Shown here: positions 16,191-24,957 of the stretch, in pieces
How the letters are laid out: each line of letters begins with the position of its first letter
Position numbering within the stretch: position 1 is the stretch's first letter
Origin: Lachnospiraceae bacterium
Lineage (GTDB): Bacteria; Bacillota; Clostridia; Lachnospirales; Lachnospiraceae
Length of the DNA: 52,458 bases
Assembly: GCA_029338875.1 (NCBI GenBank)
Contig: JAQYBF010000010.1
Span: 1 to 52,458, forward strand
Reading direction: 5' to 3'
Notes under the pieces: generated by a model
The model's database searches: none
The model's input: the letters and a program-made list of their open reading frames with translations, nothing else
Told to the model about the DNA's origin: nothing
Position numbers and translations under genes: made by a program

Positions 16191-18056
16191 ATGTTCGATA
16201 TACAGGAAGAATTGAAAAAGCTCCCCGACCAGCCGGGGGTCTATATTATGCATGACAGCCGGGATGCCATCATCTACGTGGGCAAGGCCAAGTCCCTGAC
16301 CAAGCGGGTCCACCAGTATTTTCAGGCCAGTCATGACGAGGGCATCAAGAAGAAGCAGATGGTTGAGCACATCGACCACTTCGAATACATCATCACTGAC
16401 AGCGAGCTTGAGGCCCTGGTTCTTGAGTCCAACCTGATCAAGGAGCACCGGCCCAAGTACAACACCATGCTCCGGGACGACAAGACCTACCCCTACATTC
16501 GCGTGACCCTGGGCGAGGACTACCCGCGCGTGCTTTTCGCCCGCCGGGTCCTGAAGGACAAAAGCCGCTATTTCGGCCCCTTCACTTCGGGCAACGCTGT
16601 CCGCGAGACCATCGATCTGGTCCAGAAGGTCTTCAAAATCCGAAACTGCAACCGGGTTTTTCCGCGCGATTTCGGCAAGGACCGTCCCTGTCTCAACTAT
16701 CACATGAAGCTCTGCGACGGCATCTGCACCGGCCAGGTCTCCAAGGAGGCCTATCGGCAAAATGTAGACCGGGCCGTAGAATTCCTGAATGGAAACGACA
16801 AGCCAATCATCGAAGATCTGACCAAGAAGATGCAGGATGCGGCAGCCGAGCTGGATTTTGAGAAAGCGGCCCACTACCGGGACCTCATTCATTCGGTCGA
16901 GGCCTGCGTCGAGAAGCAGAAGATCACCCAGACCGGAGACGAGGACCAGGATATCATCGCCATGGCCCGCCAGGATGAGGACGCGGTCGTTCAGATTTTC
17001 TTTATCCGGGGCGGAAAGATGCTGGGACGAGACCATTTCTTCTTAAGTCTGTCCGAGGATGATTCCGAGGCCGAGGAGCTGGAGGCCTTTGTCCAGCAGT
17101 TCTACGCCGGAACGCCGGTCATTCCCAAGGAGATTTTCCTCCCTCAGGACCTCCCCAACCGGGAGCTGATCGAGGAATGGCTGACCGAGAAACGGGGCAA
17201 TAGGGTCTACCTCCGGGTTCCCCAGAGGGGTCAGAAGTCAAAGCTTGTCCAGCTGGCCCAGAGGAATGCCGAGCAGGTCCTGGTTCAGGACAAGGAGCGG
17301 ATCAAGAAGGAAGAAGGCCGGACCATCGGCGCCATGAAGGAACTTTCCGGACTTCTTCATATGAAGAATGTCAGCCGCCTGGAGGCTTACGATATTTCCA
17401 ATACCAACGGTTTCCAGTCGGTCGGCTCCATGGTGGTCTTCGAGAAGGGCAAGCCGCTCCGGTCCGACTACAGGAAGTTCCGGATCAAGACGGTTTCCGG
17501 CCCCAATGATTATGCTTCCATGAAGGAGGTCCTGACCCGCCGCTTCACCCATGGCCTGGAGGAGCAGAAGGAACTGGAGGAAAAGGGCCTGGAGCCCGAG
17601 ACCGGATCCTTCACCCGTTTTCCGGATGTGATCATGATGGACGGTGGCCGGGGCCAGGTCAATATCGCGCTTGAGGTGCTTGACGAGCTGGGCCTGGATA
17701 TTCCGGTCTGCGGCATGGTAAAGGATGACCACCATCGGACGAGAGGTCTATATTTCCACAATGTCGAGATCCCCATGGACCGGCATTCGGAGGCCTTCCG
17801 CCTGATCACCCGCCTGCAGGACGAGGCCCACCGCTTCGCCATCACCTATCACAAGTCCCTCCGGGGCAAGGCCCAGATTCATTCTTTCCTGGATGACATT
17901 CCAAATATAGGCCCGGCCCGCAGGAAGGCTCTGATGCGGAACTTTGAGAGCGCAGAGGCTCTGAAGGCGGCTTCTGTCGAGGATCTGGAGAAGATTCCGG
18001 AGATGAATGCCAAGGCCGCGGAGTCGGTGTATGAATTTCTTCATAAAACCGAGTAA
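16191..18056 (+). CDS. uvrC: Excinuclease ABC subunit C
   Basis: 621 aa. GIY-YIG endonuclease domain at residues 15-95 ([21 protein letters not shown]), Cys-containing linker ([15 protein letters not shown]), UVR motif near 200-235 for UvrB binding, RNase H-like second nuclease domain ([30 protein letters not shown]), and helix-hairpin-helix pair at the C terminus ([14 protein letters not shown]). It makes both incisions in nucleotide excision repair. The start has GAGGT upstream. Full length. Three exact or near copies of the GGTCTAYATTT motif occur inside it. Confidence 0.97.
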   Translation: MFDIQEELKKLPDQPGVYIMHDSRDAIIYVGKAKSLTKRVHQYFQASHDEGIKKKQMVEHIDHFEYIITDSELEALVLESNLIKEHRPKYNTMLRDDKTYPYIRVTLGEDYPRVLFARRVLKDKSRYFGPFTSGNAVRETIDLVQKVFKIRNCNRVFPRDFGKDRPCLNYHMKLCDGICTGQVSKEAYRQNVDRAVEFLNGNDKPIIEDLTKKMQDAAAELDFEKAAHYRDLIHSVEACVEKQKITQTGDEDQDIIAMARQDEDAVVQIFFIRGGKMLGRDHFFLSLSEDDSEAEELEAFVQQFYAGTPVIPKEIFLPQDLPNRELIEEWLTEKRGNRVYLRVPQRGQKSKLVQLAQRNAEQVLVQDKERIKKEEGRTIGAMKELSGLLHMKNVSRLEAYDISNTNGFQSVGSMVVFEKGKPLRSDYRKFRIKTVSGPNDYASMKEVLTRRFTHGLEEQKELEEKGLEPETGSFTRFPDVIMMDGGRGQVNIALEVLDELGLDIPVCGMVKDDHHRTRGLYFHNVEIPMDRHSEAFRLITRLQDEAHRFAITYHKSLRGKAQIHSFLDDIPNIGPARRKALMRNFESAEALKAASVEDLEKIPEMNAKAAESVYEFLHKTE

Positions 18057-18068
18057 GACCCGCCTATC

Positions 18069-18097
18069 TTGCAGATTTCCTGCGGGAAAGGTATGAT
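18069..18097 (+). promoter_or_regulatory. Sigma-A promoter of hprK
   Basis: TTGCAG, 17-bp spacer, TATGAT, 45 bp before the hprK start codon. Confidence 0.6.
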
Positions 18098-18142
18098 AAC
18101 AGAAGTGTGAACTAGCGATTTGGCCGCTAAAGGGGGCGACAT

Positions 18143-19087
18143 ATGGCAGGAGCAAAACTTTCAAAAATTGTTGACAAGATGCATCTCGTTAATTTCACGG
18201 ACAAGATTGATCTGACCAAGCATAAGGTCATCATTCCCGATGTCAACCGTCCGGCACTTCAGCTCAACGGTTTCTATGAACATTTCGAGAAGGACCGGCT
18301 GCAGCTGATCGGTTCCGTGGAACATGCCTATATGAACAAGAAGTCCATTGAGGAGAAGGTCTCGACCTGGGATGTCTTTTTGTCCCACCAGATTCCCGGC
18401 GTCATCTACTGCCGGGGCTTCAAGCCGGAGCCCGAGGTCCTGGATCTGGCCTACAAATACGATGTACCTTTGCTGGGAACCGACCGCGGGACCTCCGAAT
18501 TCATGGCCGAGCTGATCTACCTTCTGAACGGGGAGCTGGCTCCCATGAAGACCATTCACGGAGTACTGGTCGATGTTTACGGTGAAGGTCTTCTGATCAT
18601 TGGCGAAAGCGGAATCGGTAAGTCCGAGGCGGCTCTGGAGCTGATCCGACGCGGCCATCGTCTGGTTGCCGATGATGTCGTCGAGATCCGCGCGGTCAAT
18701 GAGCACACCCTGATGGGAACCTCGCCCGCTACCACCCAGTACCTGATCGAGCTTCGAGGCATTGGTATTATCGACGTCAAGTCTCTCTACGGTGTTGAGT
18801 GTGTCAAGGAAAAGACCAGCATTGACCTCGTCATCAAGCTGCAGGAATATGTGCCTGGTGCCGAGTATGACCGGCTGGGTCTCCAGGATGAATATATCGA
18901 TATCCTGGGCCACAAGGTCATCTGCCACAGCCTGCCCATCCGGCCCGGCCGGAACCTGGCGGTCATCTGCGAGACCGCTGCGGTCAACCACAGACAGAAG
19001 AAGATGGGCTACAATGCTGCCCAGGAGCTTTACCGCAGAGTGCAGGCCAATATCGCGGCCGGAGGAGACCAGGAAGAGGACGAGTGA
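18143..19087 (+). CDS. hprK: HPr kinase/phosphorylase
   Basis: 314 aa, RBS GGGGGCGAC. The N-terminal ligand-like domain is followed by Walker A GESGIGKSE (residues 154-162), RGHRLVADDVVEI, and the signature IELRGIGIIDV. HprK phosphorylates Ser46 of HPr or Crh in response to ATP and fructose-1,6-bisphosphate and reverses it with phosphate, setting CcpA-dependent carbon catabolite repression. Its likely partner in this window is the Crh-like protein at 23693, which keeps the target Ser. The M18 peptidase gene follows after 48 bp. Confidence 0.97.
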   Translation: MAGAKLSKIVDKMHLVNFTDKIDLTKHKVIIPDVNRPALQLNGFYEHFEKDRLQLIGSVEHAYMNKKSIEEKVSTWDVFLSHQIPGVIYCRGFKPEPEVLDLAYKYDVPLLGTDRGTSEFMAELIYLLNGELAPMKTIHGVLVDVYGEGLLIIGESGIGKSEAALELIRRGHRLVADDVVEIRAVNEHTLMGTSPATTQYLIELRGIGIIDVKSLYGVECVKEKTSIDLVIKLQEYVPGAEYDRLGLQDEYIDILGHKVICHSLPIRPGRNLAVICETAAVNHRQKKMGYNAAQELYRRVQANIAAGGDQEEDE

Positions 19088-19135
19088 GTTTGCCTTTGGT
19101 CTATATTTAACTAAACAGAAAGGACATGAAGTAAG

Positions 19136-20533
19136 ATGGAACGTAAGAATGCATGGGCAAAGTACCCGGAAGGTGAAAAGAGACAGAAGGTTTATGATTT
19201 TGCAGAGGATTACCGCCTCTTTCTTTCAGAGCATAAGACGGAGCGGGAGTGCGCCGGCTTCTTTATCGAGGAGGCGAAGAAGGCCGGCTTCCGCGATCTG
19301 GATCAGCTGATCAGGGACGGTGAGACTCTGAAAGCCGGAGACAAGGTTTACCGCAGCAATTACGGCAAGGCAGTGTCTCTCTTTGTCATCGGCCGGGAGA
19401 ACCCGGAGAAGGGCTTTGCCATCCTGGGCGCCCACATCGACAGCCCCCGCATGGACTTAAAGCAGAACCCTCTCTATGAGGATACCGACATGGCATTTCT
19501 GGATACCCATTATTACGGCGGCATCAAGAAGTACCAGTGGGTGACCCTGCCTCTGGCTCTGCACGGCGTGATCGCCAAGAAGGACGGCTCCAAGGTGACC
19601 GTAAATATCGGCGAGGACCCCAGGGATCCGGTCTTCGGTGTCAGCGATCTTCTGATCCATCTGTCCGCTGATCAGATGAAGAAGGACGGAAGCAAGGTTG
19701 TCGAGGGCGAGGATCTGAATGTCCTGATCGGCTCCATTCCTCTGGATGAGGCAGCTGCCGGCGAGGAGAAGAAGGATCTGGTGAAGAAGAACATTCTCCG
19801 CATCTTAAAGGACAAGTACGGCATCGAGGAAGAGGACTTCCTTTCTGCTGAAATCGAGGTTACTCCGGCTGGCGCTGCCCGTGACTACGGCTTTGACCGC
19901 AGTATGATCATGGGCTATGGCCACGATGACCGGTCCTGCGCTTATCCTTCCTTCCGGGCCATCCTGGATGTCGAGCCGGGCGAGAAGACCTATGCCTGCC
20001 TGCTCGTAGACAAGGAAGAGATCGGTTCGGTCGGCGCAACCGGTATGCAGTCCACTTTCTATGAAGATACGGTTGCCGAGATTCTGGCTATGCTTGGTAA
20101 GGACTCCAATGTCTCCGTCCGCCGCTGCATGCGGAATTCCCGCGCTCTGTCCTCTGACGTCAGCGCAGCCTTCGATCCCAACTATCCCTCCGTTATGGAG
20201 AAGAACAACAGCGCCTACTTCGGCCGCGGCCTGGTCATCAACAAGTACACCGGCGCCCGGGGCAAGTCCGGAAGTAACGATGCTTCTGCGGAATACATGG
20301 CAGAGATCCGGAAGATCTTCGATTCGAACGATGTCTCCTGGCAGACCGCTGAGCTTGGAAAGGTAGACCAGGGCGGCGGCGGAACCATCGCCTACATTCT
20401 GGGTAACTATGACATGAAGGTCATCGACAGCGGCGTTGCCGTTCTGTCCATGCATTCCCCCTGGGAGATCATCAGTAAGGTCGACCTCTACGAAGCCTAC
20501 AAGGGTTACATGGCTTTCCTGAAGGAAGACTAA
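19136..20533 (+). CDS. M18 family aminopeptidase (aspartyl aminopeptidase-like)
   Basis: 465 aa. Zinc ligands and active-site segments of M18 are visible: GAHIDSPRMDLKQNPLYE, then VDKEEIGSVGATGM with the catalytic Glu pair, GYGHDDRSCAYPSF, and near the C terminus VLSMHSPWEIISKVDLYE with the final His ligand. These enzymes form large dodecameric cytosolic peptidases removing N-terminal residues, often acidic ones. The start has GAAAGGACATGAAGTAAG upstream. One GGTCTATATTT motif lies in the short spacer before it. Confidence 0.93.
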   Translation: MERKNAWAKYPEGEKRQKVYDFAEDYRLFLSEHKTERECAGFFIEEAKKAGFRDLDQLIRDGETLKAGDKVYRSNYGKAVSLFVIGRENPEKGFAILGAHIDSPRMDLKQNPLYEDTDMAFLDTHYYGGIKKYQWVTLPLALHGVIAKKDGSKVTVNIGEDPRDPVFGVSDLLIHLSADQMKKDGSKVVEGEDLNVLIGSIPLDEAAAGEEKKDLVKKNILRILKDKYGIEEEDFLSAEIEVTPAGAARDYGFDRSMIMGYGHDDRSCAYPSFRAILDVEPGEKTYACLLVDKEEIGSVGATGMQSTFYEDTVAEILAMLGKDSNVSVRRCMRNSRALSSDVSAAFDPNYPSVMEKNNSAYFGRGLVINKYTGARGKSGSNDASAEYMAEIRKIFDSNDVSWQTAELGKVDQGGGGTIAYILGNYDMKVIDSGVAVLSMHSPWEIISKVDLYEAYKGYMAFLKED

Positions 20534-20563
20534 GCTGAATCGGTAAGACCATTCAGACCGGAA

Positions 20564-20592
20564 GATTGTCTCCGGTGAGACAGGGGACAATC
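20564..20592. other. Hairpin in the peptidase-murB spacer
   Basis: GATTGTCTCC and GGGGACAATC pair over 10 bp (one wobble) around a short loop. There is no T tract, so it may be an mRNA stability or processing structure. Confidence 0.4.
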
Positions 20593-20643
20593 ACGAGGAC
20601 CGAGCGTCTGATGATGACCGAAATGTAATAAGGAAAACCTGAT

Positions 20644-21630
20644 ATGAGTGAATTAAAAAATCAGCGGGGCAGTAGGGTCTCTTCGGAGGCCCTGTTCCGC
20701 TTAAAAAAACGGATTCCGGAGGATGCCATCCTTCTGGAAGAACCAATGAAAAAACATACAACTTTCCGGATCGGCGGACCGGCAGAGGTCTTCTGTCAGC
20801 CGGATAAGGAATCGGATCTGGCGGAAATCATGAAGTGGATCCGTGCGGAGAAGCTTCCTTATTTCCTTCTGGGAAACGGCAGCAATCTTCTGGTCGGCGA
20901 TCTGGGAATCCCAGGTGTCGTCGTCAGTATGGGACGACTCAAGGGCAGCAGGGTCGAAAATGAAGACCTCTATGTCATGGCCGGAACCTCCATGGCAGCG
21001 GCCTATCATGCGGCACTGGATGCCTGCCTGTCTGGCCTTGAGTTTGCTTCGGGCATTCCGGGTTCAGTCGGCGGAGCTGTCTTCATGGATGCCGGTGCCT
21101 ACGGCGGAGAAATCAGGGACGTCCTGACCTCAGTCCGGGTTCTGCTTCCGGATGGAAGATTCAAGGAAATTCCTGCGGAGGAGCTGAACCTGTCCTACCG
21201 TCACAGTGCCTTTATGGAAGATCCCGAAGGCCAGGAACGGATCGTGGTCGGCGCACATTTCCATTTGAATTCCAAGGATCCCGAGGAAATCGCTGCGGTT
21301 TCTTCTGACTACAATCAGAGGCGGAGAGAAAAGCAGCCTCTGGAATACGGAAGCGCGGGGTCTACATTTAAGCGGCCGGAAGGCTATTTCGCCGGAAAGC
21401 TGATCCAGGATGCGGGCCTCCAGGGCTACCGGGTCGGCGACGCCGAGGTCTCGAAGAAACACGCTGGATTTGTCATCAATCTTTCCAATGCGAGCGCAGC
21501 CGATGTGCTGGCGGTGATCCGTCATGTGCAGGAGACGGTGTATGACAAGTTCCGGGTGAAGCTGGAGCCGGAGGTGCGCTTGGTTGGATGCTTCGCAGAA
21601 GAGAATACTGTGGGAATGAAATTCGGGTGA
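20644..21630 (+). CDS. murB: UDP-N-acetylenolpyruvoylglucosamine reductase
   Basis: 328 aa. FAD-binding half: HTTFRIGGPAEVF, GNGSNLLVGDLGIPGVVV, ASGIPGSVGGAVFMDAGAYGGEI. C-terminal half: YRHSAF and GSTFKRPEGYFAGKLIQDAGLQGYRVGDAEVSKKHAGF split over residues 240-280, with the conserved Glu in EPEVRLVG. It reduces the enolpyruvyl group to make UDP-MurNAc for peptidoglycan. It appears in a cluster with hprK and rapZ, a link seen in other Clostridia. One motif GGTCTACATTT codes GSTF here. Confidence 0.97.
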   Translation: MSELKNQRGSRVSSEALFRLKKRIPEDAILLEEPMKKHTTFRIGGPAEVFCQPDKESDLAEIMKWIRAEKLPYFLLGNGSNLLVGDLGIPGVVVSMGRLKGSRVENEDLYVMAGTSMAAAYHAALDACLSGLEFASGIPGSVGGAVFMDAGAYGGEIRDVLTSVRVLLPDGRFKEIPAEELNLSYRHSAFMEDPEGQERIVVGAHFHLNSKDPEEIAAVSSDYNQRRREKQPLEYGSAGSTFKRPEGYFAGKLIQDAGLQGYRVGDAEVSKKHAGFVINLSNASAADVLAVIRHVQETVYDKFRVKLEPEVRLVGCFAEENTVGMKFG

Positions 21631-21801
21631 AACAGTAGATGAATTTAGCAATTCCAGATTAGAATGTATGAAATCAGGATTCTGAATCGTAATAAATCGT
21701 ACTTTTGCATAATATTCTTAATAAAATAGACGATTAATTATTCATTTTCACAGAGGCTAAGCCGTTAAAATAAGAGATGTTTAGATTTATGAGGGACTGG
21801 T

Positions 21802-22674
21802 ATGGGATTACTTCTTCTTACAGGTATGTCGGGCTCAGGTAAAAGCACAGCCTTCAAGATTCTTGAGGATATCGGCTATAACTGCGTCGACAATCTGCCC
21901 ATTCCGCTTCTGAAGAGTTTCGTGGATCTGGAACAGGCCGAAAAGGACCAGAAGGTGGCCGTCGGTATTGATATCCGGTCGGGAAAAAAGTTAGACCAGC
22001 TCGAAGGTATCCTGGATGAATTAAAACAGGACGGAAAGCAGGTTGAAATCCTTTTTCTGGATGCCAGTGACGAGGTTCTTTTAAAGCGCTACAAGGAAAC
22101 CCGGCGGAATCATCCGCTTTCGAAAGAGGAACGAATTCAGACGGGAATCCGGGAAGAAAGGCAGCGCCTTACATTTCTCAGGGAGAGGGCAGATCATATC
22201 ATTGATACGTCGAACCTTCTGACCAGGGAACTGAAGGAAGAAATCACCAAAATCTTCGTTGAAAAACAGGATTACAAGAGCATGAATATCATGGTCCTGT
22301 CCTTTGGATTCAAGTATGGAATCCCGGAGGATGCGGATCTGGTTTTTGACGTGCGTTTTCTCCCCAACCCTTATTACGATCTGAAGCTTCGGCCTCTGAC
22401 CGGAAATGACCGTCCCATTCAGGACTTTGTCATGAAATATCCTCAGTCTGTCGAATTTCTAAACAAGCTGGATGATCTGATGCAGTTTCTGATTCCCAAT
22501 TACATCCGGGAGGGCAAGAATTCTCTCGTGATTGCGATCGGCTGCACGGGCGGAAAGCACAGGTCCGTGACCCTGGCGAATGAGCTTTACGAAAGGCTTT
22601 CCAAGCATTCGGAGCATTATGGTCTGAAAATCGAACACCGCGACATCGATAAGGACCGTAAGATCGGCAAATAG
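21802..22674 (+). CDS. rapZ: RNase adapter protein RapZ / YvcJ-type nucleotide-binding protein
   Basis: 290 aa; RBS GAGGGA. Walker A GMSGSGKST at residues 8-16, DNLPIPLL, IDIRSGK and the C-terminal IGCTGGKHRSVTLANEL are all family hallmarks. In Bacillus the orthologue YvcJ is a GTPase/ATPase affecting competence; in enterobacteria RapZ senses GlcN6P. The TAG stop abuts the TTG start of whiA with no gap, so the two are translationally coupled. No yvcK/glmR gene lies between rapZ and whiA. Confidence 0.95.
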   Translation: MGLLLLTGMSGSGKSTAFKILEDIGYNCVDNLPIPLLKSFVDLEQAEKDQKVAVGIDIRSGKKLDQLEGILDELKQDGKQVEILFLDASDEVLLKRYKETRRNHPLSKEERIQTGIREERQRLTFLRERADHIIDTSNLLTRELKEEITKIFVEKQDYKSMNIMVLSFGFKYGIPEDADLVFDVRFLPNPYYDLKLRPLTGNDRPIQDFVMKYPQSVEFLNKLDDLMQFLIPNYIREGKNSLVIAIGCTGGKHRSVTLANELYERLSKHSEHYGLKIEHRDIDKDRKIGK

Positions 22675-23796
22675 TTGTCCTATTCATCGGACTTAAAGCA
22701 GGAGCTTCTGGGCCGCTTTCCAAAGGATCGGGCCTGCCAGACCGCGGAACTGGCGGGAATTTTTTCTTTCCTTGGAGAAGTGAGAGTGATTCCTGGTTCG
22801 AAGGAAGCTTCGAAGAAAGTTTCGGACGGCGCTTTTGCAGGTGATTCGAAGGAAGCCCCAGGCAGTGCATCCAGTGGCGACTCGAAGGAGCCTCAGCAGG
22901 AGACTTTCCATGAAAGTCACAGCATCACCTTCCGAACCGACCAGACCGGACTTCGGGATCGGATCCTGAGTCTTCTGGACAAGCTCATTAATTTTAAGGA
23001 TGAGACATCCGATACCGACAGCATCATCCTGACCGGTCCCAAGGCTGAAAAGCTTCTGGACATCCTCCACCACCCCATGGGACAGGGCCTGATTGAAAAT
23101 GGCCTGATCGAGGGATGGGAAGAAAAACGAGCCTATTTAAGAGGCTGTTTTCTGGCAGGCGGATCCATCTCGGATCCGAACAAGAGCTATCATTTTGAGA
23201 TAGCCGCCAGGAATCCGGCCCAGGCCAGACAGATCGTTTCCGTAATGGAGACCTTTGATCTGCACGGGAAGACTGTGGCACGTCAGGGACGTACCGTGGT
23301 CTACCTGAAGGAAAGCAATGAGATTTCCGATATGCTGAATATTATGGAGGCATCGGTCACATTGCTGGATTTTGAGAATATTCGTATCCGAAAGGACATG
23401 AATAATGCCGTCAACCGCAAGGTCAACTGCGAGACGGCAAATATAGGAAAAATGGTGGAAGCCGCCGTAAGAGAAGTGCGGGACATTGAACTGATCCGGG
23501 ATACCAGGGGCCTAGGCTCTCTGTCCGGTAAGCTGCGGGAAACCGCAGAGCTCCGCCTCTTACATCCGGATGCTTCTCTTCTGGAGCTTGGCCGGATGAT
23601 GGACCCGCCTGTCGGCAAGTCCGGCGTGAACCACAGACTCCGAAGGATCGGAGCAGTTGCTGATGAGATTAGAAAGCAGGAGGAAAACTGTGATGAAAAA
23701 GGAAGTAGTTGTTCAGATGGCAAATTCAACAGAAGCAACACCCATTGCACATCTGGTACAGCTGGCAAATCAGTATCAGAGTCAGGTTTACTTTGA
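22675..23796 (+). CDS. whiA: DNA-binding protein WhiA
   Basis: 373 aa. It begins (TTG) SYSSDLKQELLGR, the WhiA N terminus, so the rare TTG start directly after the rapZ stop is accepted. The LAGLIDADG-like domain includes RAYLRGCFLAGGSISDPNKSYHFE, and the C-terminal helix-turn-helix is LLELGRMMDPPVGKSGVNHRLRRI. An insertion at about residues 40-80 carries a repeated GDSKE.P motif. After the normal end (about residue 340) the frame runs on for some 34 residues over the 5' part of the next gene, out of frame with it, an overlap of 104 bp. The added tail is Ser/Cys/Gly-rich and unlikely to be functional. Confidence 0.92.
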   Translation: MSYSSDLKQELLGRFPKDRACQTAELAGIFSFLGEVRVIPGSKEASKKVSDGAFAGDSKEAPGSASSGDSKEPQQETFHESHSITFRTDQTGLRDRILSLLDKLINFKDETSDTDSIILTGPKAEKLLDILHHPMGQGLIENGLIEGWEEKRAYLRGCFLAGGSISDPNKSYHFEIAARNPAQARQIVSVMETFDLHGKTVARQGRTVVYLKESNEISDMLNIMEASVTLLDFENIRIRKDMNNAVNRKVNCETANIGKMVEAAVREVRDIELIRDTRGLGSLSGKLRETAELRLLHPDASLLELGRMMDPPVGKSGVNHRLRRIGAVADEIRKQEENCDEKGSSCSDGKFNRSNTHCTSGTAGKSVSESGLL

Positions 23797-23941
23797 GATC
23801 GGAAACAAGAAGGTCAATGCAAAGTCCATTATGGGTATGATGAGCCTGGTACTGACCACCGGATCCAAGGTTACGGTTTCTGCAGAGGGACAGGATGAGT
23901 CCGATGCTGTAGACGCCATGGAAAAGTTCCTGACCGCTTAA
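23693..23941 (+). CDS. Crh-like HPr-family protein lacking the PTS active-site histidine
   Basis: 82 aa from the ATG at 23693 with AGGAGG upstream. HPr fold residues are clear: QVYFEIGNKKVNAKSIMGMMSL, with the HprK target Ser at position 45 (Ser46 of HPr). The catalytic loop, GIHARP in Bacillus HPr, reads STEATP here, so His15 is Glu and Arg17 is Thr. It therefore cannot carry PTS phosphate but could be phosphorylated by HprK, as for Bacillus Crh (Gln15). Its position right after whiA is the same as crh in Bacillus. Whether a true HPr exists elsewhere in this genome is unknown. Confidence 0.88.
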   Translation: MKKEVVVQMANSTEATPIAHLVQLANQYQSQVYFEIGNKKVNAKSIMGMMSLVLTTGSKVTVSAEGQDESDAVDAMEKFLTA

Positions 23942-23962
23942 GTTTCCGGAGGGCAGAGGCGA

Positions 23963-24850
23963 ATGAAAAAACTTCTGTTTATTTTTAATCCCAGATCAGG
24001 CAAGGGCCAGATCCGTGCCTGTCTGCCGGAGATCCTTGACATCATGGTCAAGGCCGGCTTTGACGTGACGGTTCATACGACCCAGAGTCAGGGGGATGCC
24101 ATCGAGGTTACAAAGGAACGGGCCATAGAGTTCGACCGGATCGTCTGCAGCGGCGGTGATGGCACTCTCGATGAAGTCGTATCCGGCATGATGCAGTCGC
24201 CGGTCAAGATTCCGATCGGTTACATTCCGGCCGGATCCACCAACGATTTCGGAAATTCCCTCGGCATTGACAAGGACATGACCAAAGCTGCAGAGATTGC
24301 AGTCAGCGGAAAGCCCTATCCGGTGGATATCGGTTCCTTTAACGACCGGCATTTTGTCTACGTGGCAGCCTTCGGTATCTTTACCGAGGTTTCCTATTCG
24401 ACCCCTCAGGACATGAAGAATAACCTCGGCCATCTGGCCTATATTCTCGAGGGTGCCAAGCAGCTTCGGGACGTGCCTTCTTACCGTATGCAGGTCGAAT
24501 ATGACGGCAATGTCATGTATGACGAGTTCATCTACGGTATGATCTCCAATTCCAACTCCATCGGCGGATTCCGTCAGATGGTGCCCCAGGATGTCAGCTT
24601 AAATGACGGCCTCTTCGAGGTGACCCTCATTCGGATGCCAAAGAATCCGATCGAGCTGGCCGAAGTTTTAAACTGTCTGCAGACCGGACGGAGGGATTCG
24701 GATATGCTCTATTCCTTCCAGACCTCAAATCTCAAGCTTACGGCGGGTGAGGATGTGTCCTGGACTCTGGACGGCGAGTATGGCGGGACACAGAAGGTCT
24801 CTGAGGTCAGTCTCTGTCACAAGGCTCTGGAAATTATGGTTGAAGCCTAA
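23963..24850 (+). CDS. Diacylglycerol kinase / YegS-like lipid kinase
   Basis: 295 aa. The DAGK catalytic domain is marked by FNPRSGKG near the N terminus, CSGGDGTLDEVV and PAGSTNDFGNSLGI, plus a C-terminal beta domain ending VSLCHKALEIMVEA. It phosphorylates diacylglycerol or a related lipid at the membrane face, feeding phospholipid recycling. RBS GGAGGG. It is probably cotranscribed with the preceding Crh-like gene (21 bp gap). Confidence 0.92.
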   Translation: MKKLLFIFNPRSGKGQIRACLPEILDIMVKAGFDVTVHTTQSQGDAIEVTKERAIEFDRIVCSGGDGTLDEVVSGMMQSPVKIPIGYIPAGSTNDFGNSLGIDKDMTKAAEIAVSGKPYPVDIGSFNDRHFVYVAAFGIFTEVSYSTPQDMKNNLGHLAYILEGAKQLRDVPSYRMQVEYDGNVMYDEFIYGMISNSNSIGGFRQMVPQDVSLNDGLFEVTLIRMPKNPIELAEVLNCLQTGRRDSDMLYSFQTSNLKLTAGEDVSWTLDGEYGGTQKVSEVSLCHKALEIMVEA

Positions 24851-24868
24851 ATTCCTTTGCTCTATAAT
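24840..24868 (+). promoter_or_regulatory. Sigma-A promoter of fba
   Basis: TTGAAG (overlapping the end of the lipid-kinase gene), 17-bp spacer, perfect TATAAT; about 90 bp of leader before the fba start. Confidence 0.7.
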
Positions 24869-24957
24869 AGCTTAGACAGAGTGTGCCGGAAAAAGCGGTA
24901 TTCTGTCGATGTATCAATTTAATAATTCTTAGTAGATTATTTTGGAAGGAGATTATT

